DNA from: an uncultured Bacillota bacterium
GTDB lineage: Bacteria > Bacillota > Clostridia > Peptostreptococcales > Anaerovoracaceae
Direction of reading: 5' to 3'
Assembly: GCA_959606705.1 (NCBI GenBank)
Contig: CAUHLX010000218.1
Location: forward strand, 1-5,233
Length of the DNA stretch: 5,233 nucleotides
Below, piece after piece: positions 1-5,233 of this stretch (its first letter is position 1; each line of letters starts with the position of its first letter). The notes under the pieces are model-generated. The model did no database searches, was not told where the DNA came from, and saw nothing but the letters and a program-made list of their open reading frames with translations. The translations under genes and the position numbers were made by a program.

Positions 1-4
1 AGAT

Positions 5-10
5 CCTCCT
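5..10 (-). promoter_or_regulatory. Ribosome-binding site of the next mrp gene (probably mrpE)
   Basis: The minus strand reads TAGGAGGATCT at the left edge. TAG is the mrpD stop (11-9), and AGGAGG (10-5) is a consensus Shine-Dalgarno sequence. No start codon lies in the four remaining bases, so the gene it serves starts just beyond the window. In mrp operons mrpE follows mrpD, so mrpE is the expected gene. That identity is inference from gene order only. Confidence 0.75.
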
Positions 11-1592
11 ATCTTCCGCCCACGGTCCGCATGACCGAATCGATGTAATATGCGGGGTTCATCAGCTGTTCTCCCGCCGTGACGCAGGTGGATAAAACCG
101 GCTGTGCCAACAGCCCCATCAGCAGAGACGCTCCTACCAATATGAAACAAGGGAGTAAAGCGTTGCCGTAGCCGGAACGATTCGCGGCCTCCGCATTGAG
201 GCCGGTTCCATTTTTCTCCGCCTCCGCCGGCAGACCGAAGCCACGGGCAGGTGTGTAGACACGCGGAGCCGAGCCCCAGTAGGCGTACATGAAGATTTTG
301 ATCATGGAAAACAGGGTCAGAACTCCGGCACCTACGGCACAGGCTGTCATCCAGTAGTTGTTCAGGGCTACCGCCTCTTTTACCAGAATGAACTTTCCGA
401 AAAAGCCCGAAAGGGGAGGAACGCCCGCCAGGGACATGCCGGCCAGGAAAAAGACCCAGGAAAGAGCCGGGTAGCTGGTGAGCAGCCCGCCCATGTCCTT
501 GAGCTCCCGGGTTCCCGTGATTTTCTCGGCGACGCCGGCGGTCAGGAATAGGCAGCCTTTAATGAAGGCGTGGTGCACGGTGTAGTAAATCGCGCCGCCT
601 ACGCTGGACGCGGTAAACAGTCCCAGTCCCATGACCATATATCCGATCTGTGAAATGCTGTGGTAGGCTAAAATTCGTTTGTAGTTCATCTGGCTTACCG
701 CACCGATGACACCCAGGACGATGGTGACCGCCGCCACAATGAGCAGGATTCCGTGAGTCAGAGGCGTGTTTCCGATGAAAATAAGCGTGAACACCCGGAT
801 CAGCGCGTAGACTCCTATTTTAATGAGAAGGCCGGAGAAGATGGCGCTGACGGTGGCGTTGGCTACGGTGTGAACTTGAGGAAGCCAGTAATGCAGAGGG
901 ACCATGGCCGCTTTGAGGCCGAATACCACCATGAAAATCATAGCGATTACCGTGATGAGACCCTGATTTTCCACCTGTCCCACCTTTTGAGCGATATCGG
1001 CCATGTTCATGCTGCCGATCATCGAGTACAAGATTCCCAAAGCGACCAGGAACAGCGTGGAACCCAGGATGTTGATGATCAAATATTTATAGGTTTCTCT
1101 CAGCTGAGCCTTCGTGCTGCCGATCATCAGAAGCACATAGGACGCCATGAGCATGATTTCGAAAAAGACGAAGAGATTGAACAGATCTCCCGTGACAAAG
1201 GCCCCGTTGGTGCCCACCATCAGAAACTGCCACAGCGGATAATACTCGTGCTTTTCCTTTTCGGGATGCAGGGTAAACATGCCGAAATACAGGCAGCACA
1301 AAGAGAGAACCGAGCTCATGAGCAGCATAATCGCGGAAAACAGATCCACGGTCATGACGATGCCGAAGGGCGGAGACCAGCCTCCCGCACAGAATACCGA
1401 CATTTCTCCGGTACGGGACACCTGAAGAAACAGGAAAAGGGAAACGCCCAGCGTGAGGAACGCTCCTCCCATGCTGAACAGTCGCAGAAACTTCACGTCC
1501 CGACGGAAGGCGAAGAGCGCGATTCCCGTCAGAAGGGGAATCAGCACCGGAAGGAGCGGCAGATTGCTGCTGGTGTAGAGTGTTTCGATCAT
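9..1592 (-). CDS. mrpD: Na+/H+ antiporter subunit D (MrpD/MnhD)
   Basis: This encodes an antiporter-like subunit of the Mrp cation/proton antiporter, a polytopic membrane protein of the NuoL/M/N superfamily thought to carry one of the proton or sodium paths. At 527 residues it is somewhat longer than the roughly 490-500 usual for MrpD. Family hallmarks are visible: the TM5 glutamate E145 in FVFFEIMLMASY, the TM7 lysine K227 in FGLKAAMVPLHYWLP, K258, K305 next to H311 in KRILAYHSISQIGYM, the H340-H341 pair with K345, and K400 in PPLSGFFGKF. The C-terminal MNPAYYIDSV matches the end of Bacillus MrpD and separates it from MrpA. The extra length lies mainly in a hydrophilic stretch at about residues 441-477. 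The ATG start overlaps the mrpC stop as ATGA, with AAGGAGG seven bases upstream. The TAG stop merges into the ribosome-binding sequence of the next gene. The charged residues and frame are intact, so it should be functional. Confidence 0.96.
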   Translation of the reverse strand: MIETLYTSSNLPLLPVLIPLLTGIALFAFRRDVKFLRLFSMGGAFLTLGVSLFLFLQVSRTGEMSVFCAGGWSPPFGIVMTVDLFSAIMLLMSSVLSLCCLYFGMFTLHPEKEKHEYYPLWQFLMVGTNGAFVTGDLFNLFVFFEIMLMASYVLLMIGSTKAQLRETYKYLIINILGSTLFLVALGILYSMIGSMNMADIAQKVGQVENQGLITVIAMIFMVVFGLKAAMVPLHYWLPQVHTVANATVSAIFSGLLIKIGVYALIRVFTLIFIGNTPLTHGILLIVAAVTIVLGVIGAVSQMNYKRILAYHSISQIGYMVMGLGLFTASSVGGAIYYTVHHAFIKGCLFLTAGVAEKITGTRELKDMGGLLTSYPALSWVFFLAGMSLAGVPPLSGFFGKFILVKEAVALNNYWMTACAVGAGVLTLFSMIKIFMYAYWGSAPRVYTPARGFGLPAEAEKNGTGLNAEAANRSGYGNALLPCFILVGASLLMGLLAQPVLSTCVTAGEQLMNPAYYIDSVMRTVGGR

Positions 1593-1990
1593 TGGTCACC
1601 CTCCTTTTCGCTGTCCTTCCGACGCACGGGAATGTAGGGAAGCTTGCTGTCCGCGTCCGGCTCGGTGCCGCGGAGATATTCGATATCATCCCTCCCTGTG
1701 TCCTGATAGGTGCGGTAGGCCAAGACCAGACAGAAAGCCGTCACGGCGAAATTGATGACGATGGCGGTGAGAATCATGGCTTGAGGAAGCGCATCCACAT
1801 AATGGCGGACCCCTTCCATCAGAATGGGGGGATTTCCCTGCTTTAGGCGGCCTGCGGTGATAAGGAACAGCAGCGCGCCGTAAGTCATGAGATTGGTACC
1901 CAGAATGACGGGCAGGAGCCGGCGCGCCAGCATCAGATAAGTGCCGGTGGCGAAGAGAACGCCCACTAATACCGCGATCAATAATTCCAT
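1589..1990 (-). CDS. mrpC: Na+/H+ antiporter subunit C (MrpC/MnhC), NuoK-like
   Basis: This encodes a small membrane subunit of the Mrp antiporter, homologous to NuoK of complex I, which sits between the MrpA and MrpD modules. Three hydrophobic segments are visible at about residues 2-22, 27-47 and 68-93. The diagnostic core is ALPQAMILTAIVINFAVTAF (residues 67-86), followed by LVLAYR, with Q70 and T75 in the positions conserved in the family. The segment AGRLKQGNPPIL also fits MrpC. The protein is 133 residues against about 112 in Bacillus. The excess is a charged, probably cytoplasmic tail after residue 108, ending in RRKDSEKEGDQ. The usual DPLPQA reads DALPQA here. The ATG is preceded by AGGGGG with eight bases between, and that motif overlaps the TAG stop of mrpA 12 bases upstream. 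Its own TGA overlaps the mrpD start by four bases. Confidence 0.96.
   Translation of the reverse strand: MELLIAVLVGVLFATGTYLMLARRLLPVILGTNLMTYGALLFLITAGRLKQGNPPILMEGVRHYVDALPQAMILTAIVINFAVTAFCLVLAYRTYQDTGRDDIEYLRGTEPDADSKLPYIPVRRKDSEKEGDQ
1600..1606 (-). promoter_or_regulatory. Ribosome-binding site of mrpD
   Basis: AAGGAGG sits seven bases before the mrpD ATG and lies inside the last codons of mrpC. Together with the ATGA stop/start overlap it settles the mrpD start at 1592 and suggests that mrpD translation is coupled to mrpC. Confidence 0.85.
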
Positions 1991-1998
1991 AATGCTTG

Positions 1999-2004
1999 CC
2001 CCCT
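1999..2004 (-). promoter_or_regulatory. Ribosome-binding site of mrpC
   Basis: AGGGGG, eight bases before the mrpC ATG, overlaps the TAG stop codon of mrpA (2005-2003). It is slightly weaker than AGGAGG but well placed. The 12-base gap to mrpA leaves no room for a separate promoter or terminator, so mrpC is co-transcribed with mrpA. Confidence 0.75.
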
Positions 2005-4879
2005 AAGAACGCTGTGAGTTGCCGATGGTGAGAATAATGGGCATCACCGTAGCGGTAACCACGAGGAAAACGCCGAAGTCAAAGATCATAGCCGTTGCCA
2101 GCTCCAGTTCACCGACCAGAGGGATCGACACCTGTCCGAAGGTGTGAGTGAGGAACGGCTTGCCGAAAAACATGCCCCCCAGACCACAGCCTACGGAACA
2201 GGCCAGACCCAAGGCCAGAATGTATCGCAGCTCCAGATTCAGACCCTTGATGAAGCCCTTGCCCAGCGTAATATACATTAAAACCAAAGCACAGGCGACG
2301 GTCAGACCGGCGATGAAACCACCGCCCGGCAGATTGTGTCCCGCATAAAACAGATAAATCGCCAGAATGAGAATCATGAAGCATAACGGCTTTGCCAAGG
2401 TGATCAGGATGATGTTATTGCTGTTGCGAGCCTGATTGGTCCAGGTGAACACGCCTCTGAGGTCCCGCTCGATATGGGAAAAGTATACGAAGGGATTGTT
2501 CAAAGAAACGGTGTGGCCCTCCCGATTGGTCACCAGATGGATCAGCACGGAGATCCCGATGGCCGCCATGCACAGCACGGAGATTTCGCCCAGAGTGTCC
2601 AGGCCGCGGAAGTCCACCAGAATGACATTGACCACATTGTTGCCGCCCCCCGCACTCTTGCTGTGCTGGGTATAGTACCAGCTGATCGGCTGGTATTGCT
2701 GGTTGGATACCCCCAGGAAGCTGAGAAACGCTGCGGTGAAGCCCACGGAGACGGACATGATGATCCGCATAAATTTTTTGCCCGGATAGGTAGGTGTTTC
2801 GGCCTTCATACCCTTGGGAAAACGACGAAGCACCAGCAGAAAGAGGATCAAAGTCACACTTTCCACCAAAAGCTGGGTAAGGGCCAGATCCGGAGCGCTG
2901 AAGACCACGAAAAACAGGGAAACCATGTAGCCGGCCACGCTCATAGCCAAAATCGCGTAAAGGCGCCGACGGAAATACGCGGCCATGACAGCGGCCCCTG
3001 AGGTGACCATTACCATGATGATTTCCAATAGCTCCACCCGAGCCAAAACATCCGTGGACAGATCGTTCCAGAGACCATAGCGAAACACGGGAATGGAAAT
3101 TAACCCTAGTGTGGCCAGCATGATGAGGATCAGATAGCTGGTGAGAGAGCCGGTCATGTAGAAATCGGTGAGACGCTTGCTGCCTGAGAGCAGGGCCGGC
3201 ACGCCGGCATCGTAAGCCTTGCCCGCGCCAATGGGGCTTTTTAGGCGTGAAATCAGGAGCTGGAAGCTTTTTCGATACCGGAACAGGATCAGGCCCGCCG
3301 CCACCACAAAAATGGTCATCAGCAGAGGAACAGTGATTCCGTGCCAAAAGGCGAGGTGAATGGAAGGCAGCTCCGCCGTTTGTCCAACCGACTGAGCGGC
3401 CGGGGCGATGAGCGCGGCAGCAAACAAATTGGGCGCCGCGGCGATGATCAGATTGAAGGAGACCAGAGCCAGCGCAGGAGCCAGCATGCCAACGGAGGCT
3501 TCACGAGGCGTCTTTGGAGTATCTTCCGTGGGAGGGTTTCCCAGAAACACACCGCAGAAAATACTCAGGGAGTAAACAAAGGTCAGCAGGCTTGCCAAAA
3601 CTGCCGCCGCCGAAATGAGCCAGGCGGCATCTCCCAGGAACGATAGCTTAGCAAACGGGGATTCCAACGCCGCTTCGAAAAACAGTTCTTTGCTGAGAAA
3701 TCCGGAAAACGGAGGAAGCCCAGCCATGGAAAACGCGCCGATCAAGGCCACCGCACCGGTCCAGGGCATGATCTTAGCCAACCCCCGAAGCAGGGTCATG
3801 TCCCGGGTTCCGGTCTGATGATCCACGATTCCGGTCATCAGAAACAGACTTCCCTTGAATACGGAATGATTGAGCAGGTGAAACAGTCCTCCGATCACGG
3901 CGGCTTCCGTACCGAAGCCGAACAGACAAATGATCAGGCCCAGCTGGCTGATGGTGGAGTAGGCCAGCAGCGCTTTCATATCCTTCTGGCGCAGGGCCAT
4001 GAAGGAACCGAAGCAGAGGGAGACCAATCCCACCAGGGTCACCGTACCGCACCACAATTGACTGCCGCCTAAAATGGGAGTCAAGCGCGCGATCAGAAAG
4101 ATACCGGCCTTGACCATGGTGGCGGAATGGAGGTAGCAGCTGATGGGAGTGGGCGCCTCCATGGCGGAGGGAAGCCAAATATGGAAGGGCACTTGAGCTG
4201 ATTTCGTAAAAGCGCCCAAAAGCAGCAAAATGACGATGACCGCATACAACGACGAGGCCTGAAGCTGGGAAGGATCCTCCAGCAGGGCGCTAATGGAAAA
4301 TGTTCCGGTTTGCGCGCCGATGAGAACAAAGGCCACCAGCATGCAGAAGCCGCCCATCACCGTGATCAGCAGGGCTTTCTGCGCGCCGTACCGGGAACGT
4401 TCCTTTTCGTACCAAAAGCCGATCAGCAGGAAACTGGACACGCTGGTCAACTCCCAAAACAGGTATAAAAGGATCAGGTTGTCCGATGTGGTGACGCCCA
4501 GCATGGCGCCCATAAATATCATCAGGAACACATAGAAGTTTGTGAGACGTTCTTTTTTAGAAAGATAGAAAATGGAGTAAAAGACGACGACGATTCCCAC
4601 AAAACTGATGAGCAGCGCGAACAGCAGCGACAATCCGTCGATGCGGAACGCCAGATCCAGACCCAGCAGGGGAACCCAGGAAACCCTTTGAACCAGGACC
4701 GTGCCCGACATGGTATCCGGTATGTATTGCAAATAAGCGATGAACGCTATCATAGGAACGGGCAAAGCGAACCAGCCGATTCGCGAACCCAAGGGCGTTC
4801 GAAGGATCAGCAGTGGAATACACGCGATCAAAGGCAGTAATGGAAGCAGAGTGAACAAAAGAACTCCTTTCGGTTGCAT
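2003..4879 (-). CDS. mrpA: Na+/H+ antiporter subunit A fused to subunit B (MrpA-MrpB)
   Basis: This is the largest subunit of the Mrp antiporter. Residues 1 to about 520 form the NuoL-like antiporter module: E143 in FWELTSVSSFLLIG, K226 and H233 in GAFTKSAQVPFHIWLP, H251 and K257 in YLHSATMVKAG, K302, H334/H338/K342 in GLFHLLNHSVFKGS, and K397 in FSGFLSKELFF. Residues about 610-690 are the NuoJ-like DUF4040 region (E616, D664 and E673 in SAPDLALTQLLVES). Residues 747-783 hold the MrpA end signature NNVVNVILVDFRGLDTLGE (D756, D761, E765). After a linker of about 35 residues, residues about 820-955 form a complete MrpB (MnhB domain) with AGHNLPGGGFIAGL and ELATAMIFDFGVFLVV. Bacillus MrpA alone is about 800 residues and MrpB is separate, so this is an A-B fusion. 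The frame is unbroken. The ATG at 4879 has no Shine-Dalgarno sequence, whereas a TTG at 4858 (codon 8) has a perfect one, so the true start may be 4858 (951 residues). An in-frame TGA at 4891-4889 excludes any earlier start. Confidence 0.95.
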   Translation of the reverse strand: MQPKGVLLFTLLPLLPLIACIPLLILRTPLGSRIGWFALPVPMIAFIAYLQYIPDTMSGTVLVQRVSWVPLLGLDLAFRIDGLSLLFALLISFVGIVVVFYSIFYLSKKERLTNFYVFLMIFMGAMLGVTTSDNLILLYLFWELTSVSSFLLIGFWYEKERSRYGAQKALLITVMGGFCMLVAFVLIGAQTGTFSISALLEDPSQLQASSLYAVIVILLLLGAFTKSAQVPFHIWLPSAMEAPTPISCYLHSATMVKAGIFLIARLTPILGGSQLWCGTVTLVGLVSLCFGSFMALRQKDMKALLAYSTISQLGLIICLFGFGTEAAVIGGLFHLLNHSVFKGSLFLMTGIVDHQTGTRDMTLLRGLAKIMPWTGAVALIGAFSMAGLPPFSGFLSKELFFEAALESPFAKLSFLGDAAWLISAAAVLASLLTFVYSLSIFCGVFLGNPPTEDTPKTPREASVGMLAPALALVSFNLIIAAAPNLFAAALIAPAAQSVGQTAELPSIHLAFWHGITVPLLMTIFVVAAGLILFRYRKSFQLLISRLKSPIGAGKAYDAGVPALLSGSKRLTDFYMTGSLTSYLILIMLATLGLISIPVFRYGLWNDLSTDVLARVELLEIIMVMVTSGAAVMAAYFRRRLYAILAMSVAGYMVSLFFVVFSAPDLALTQLLVESVTLILFLLVLRRFPKGMKAETPTYPGKKFMRIIMSVSVGFTAAFLSFLGVSNQQYQPISWYYTQHSKSAGGGNNVVNVILVDFRGLDTLGEISVLCMAAIGISVLIHLVTNREGHTVSLNNPFVYFSHIERDLRGVFTWTNQARNSNNIILITLAKPLCFMILILAIYLFYAGHNLPGGGFIAGLTVACALVLMYITLGKGFIKGLNLELRYILALGLACSVGCGLGGMFFGKPFLTHTFGQVSIPLVGELELATAMIFDFGVFLVVTATVMPIILTIGNSQRS
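4864..4870 (-). promoter_or_regulatory. Shine-Dalgarno sequence inside annotated mrpA, pointing to a TTG start
   Basis: AAAGGAG occurs at codons 4-6 of the long form of mrpA, five bases before an in-frame TTG at 4858-4856. The upstream ATG (4879) is preceded only by an A-run (GAAAAAAAGTA) with no match to the anti-Shine-Dalgarno sequence. A protein starting at this TTG would begin MFTLLPLLPLIAC, directly with the first membrane helix. Comparison with Bacillus MrpA from memory does not decide between the two, since either start gives a plausible N-terminus. Confidence 0.6.
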
Positions 4880-4919
4880 TACTTTTTTTCAGTTTAACAT
4901 AAATTGGGTGCTTCCGCTA

Positions 4920-4934
4920 CCGTAAATTTTACGG
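4920..4934 (-). promoter_or_regulatory. 15-bp palindrome in the mrp leader, candidate operator
   Basis: CCGTAAA and TTTACGG form perfect 7-base arms around a single central base. The site lies about 25-40 bases downstream of the predicted transcription start and 40 bases before the mrpA ATG. A related half-site, TAACGG, lies just upstream on the minus strand (4948-4943). The near-zero spacer suits a dimeric DNA-binding protein better than an RNA hairpin, which would be only about five pairs with a five-base loop. No T-run follows, so it is not a terminator. No regulator can be named. Confidence 0.45.
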
Positions 4935-4964
4935 AATCCCTCCCGTTACAAGCTTTGCGGCTCT

Positions 4965-4993
4965 ATTATAAATAGGAAGGAAGTCGGTACCAT
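4965..4993 (-). promoter_or_regulatory. Probable promoter of the mrp operon
   Basis: A perfect TATAAT lies at 4970-4965 on the minus strand. At a 17-base spacing the -35 position is ATGGTA (4993-4988), which matches only three of six consensus bases. There is no TGn extension. Transcription would start near 4958 and give a leader of about 80 bases to the ATG or 100 to the TTG. The weak -35 could mean dependence on an activator or another sigma factor, or the real promoter could lie beyond the window. No other convincing minus-strand promoter was seen upstream of mrpA. Confidence 0.5.
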
Positions 4994-5044
4994 TTCGAGA
5001 TTTTTTCCGATTGTTTTCATATCGGCGGTCCCGGTGAGAAGGAG

Positions 5045-5233
5045 ATGTTAAATGGGGAGCATGCGGATTCTTGGGTGGCGGTGCGTGCTCTCGTGTGGCG
5101 GGGTGGACAGCGGATTCTTATCTTTTATCTGGTCTTTTTCCGCATAAAGTATAAATTGGGCGGCCAAACAGCTCTATTTCATCTAGCTGCCGGCGATATT
5201 ATCTTATTTTCAAGAGAAAACAGAAAAAAGGAT
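5045..5233 (+). CDS. Possible divergent partial gene, unknown product
   Basis: A plus-strand frame stays open from ATG 5045 to the right edge (63 codons, no stop), and is open from 4976 if the region before the ATG is counted. The product is not recognised. It starts MLNGEHADSWVAVRALVWRG, has a short hydrophobic stretch at residues 24-32 (ILIFYLVFF) followed by basic residues, then LGGQTALFHLAAGDIILFSREN. Against it, AAGGAG (5039-5044) abuts this ATG, which is too close to serve it, and better suits an ATG at 5052 in another frame that ends after 31 codons. Either the start is different, the frame is shifted, or this is chance. In 63 codons an open frame is not rare, so confidence is low. Confidence 0.28.
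   Translation, partial: MLNGEHADSWVAVRALVWRGGQRILIFYLVFFRIKYKLGGQTALFHLAAGDIILFSRENRKKD

Larger units (their letters stand above)
4880..5233. other. Upstream region of the mrp operon, no established gene
   Basis: These 354 bases separate mrpA from the window edge. They hold the TATAAT box, the leader palindrome and a doubtful plus-strand frame. The part from 5052 to 5115 is markedly G-rich on the plus strand (TGGCGG occurs twice), while the last 30 bases are A/T-rich. Minus-strand frames at the right edge all stop within 18 codons, so at most a C-terminal scrap of a gene upstream of mrpA could end here. I found no tRNA, intrinsic terminator or insertion sequence end. Confidence 0.6.

Noticed and set aside
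753..1637. Long plus-strand open frame of 294 codons
   Set aside because: It lies antisense to mrpD, its translation is rich in H, Q, E, D and R as expected for the complement of a hydrophobic membrane protein gene, and the minus-strand product is a clear MrpD.
2474..3001. Plus-strand frame of 175 codons
   Set aside because: Antisense shadow of mrpA with polar, unstructured composition and no credible ribosome-binding site evidence.
2415..3347. Minus-strand open frame of 310 codons inside mrpA
   Set aside because: It is in another frame of mrpA on the same strand, with a low-complexity H/G/R/S-rich translation and no family motif.
9..4879. Genes of respiratory complex I (nuoL, nuoM, nuoK)
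   Set aside because: The order large NuoL-like, NuoK-like, NuoM-like plus the MrpB domain, the MrpC motif ALPQAMILTAIVI and the MrpD C-terminus identify an Mrp antiporter. No complex I subunit specific to the quinone or hydrophilic arm is present.
4920..4934. Palindrome read as an intrinsic terminator or attenuator hairpin
   Set aside because: The arms are AT-rich, the central spacer is one base and no T-run follows on the minus strand, so a stable terminator hairpin is unlikely.
4946..5020. Minus-strand 24-codon ORF starting ATG at 5020 (MKTIGKNLEMVPTSF...)
   Set aside because: It lacks a ribosome-binding site and spans the predicted mrp -10 box, so it would lie upstream of the start of transcription.

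Overview
The window holds the 5' end of an mrp (mnh) operon, which encodes a multi-subunit cation/proton antiporter of the CPA3 family. Three genes lie tightly packed on the minus strand, read right to left. The first is an mrpA with mrpB fused to its C-terminus (958 codons), then mrpC (133 aa), then mrpD (527 aa). At the left edge a strong AGGAGG ribosome-binding sequence overlaps the mrpD stop codon, so at least one more gene, by family convention mrpE, should begin just outside the window. The products assemble in the cytoplasmic membrane and exchange cytoplasmic Na+ (or other monovalent cations) for external protons. This supports sodium tolerance and pH homeostasis at alkaline pH. MrpA and MrpD are the NuoL/M/N-like antiporter subunits, MrpC is NuoK-like, and the C-terminal part of MrpA is NuoJ-like.

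Layout: mrpD occupies 1592-9, mrpC 1990-1589 and mrpAB 4879-2003. mrpD and mrpC overlap by four bases (ATGA), and mrpC follows mrpAB by 12 bases. Each downstream gene has a purine-rich Shine-Dalgarno sequence embedded in the end of the gene before it, which suggests translational coupling. About 350 bp to the right (4880-5233) carries no clear gene. It contains a perfect TATAAT box on the minus strand, a 15-bp palindrome between that box and mrpA, and a plus-strand reading frame open to the right edge that may be the start of a divergent gene.

Organism: the strong AGGAGG-type ribosome-binding sites, ATG/TTG starts and Bacillus-like subunit sequences suggest a member of the Firmicutes (Bacillota) of moderate GC, but no genus can be named from the window. 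The separate mrpA and mrpB of the classical Bacillus operon are merged here, a layout best known from proteobacterial group 2 mrp operons.

The coding part is a recognisable, apparently intact antiporter locus. Nothing in it amounts to an undescribed system. The points worth a second look are the A-B fusion, the ambiguous mrpA start, the palindrome in the leader, an enlarged loop in MrpD, and the possible divergent frame at the right edge.
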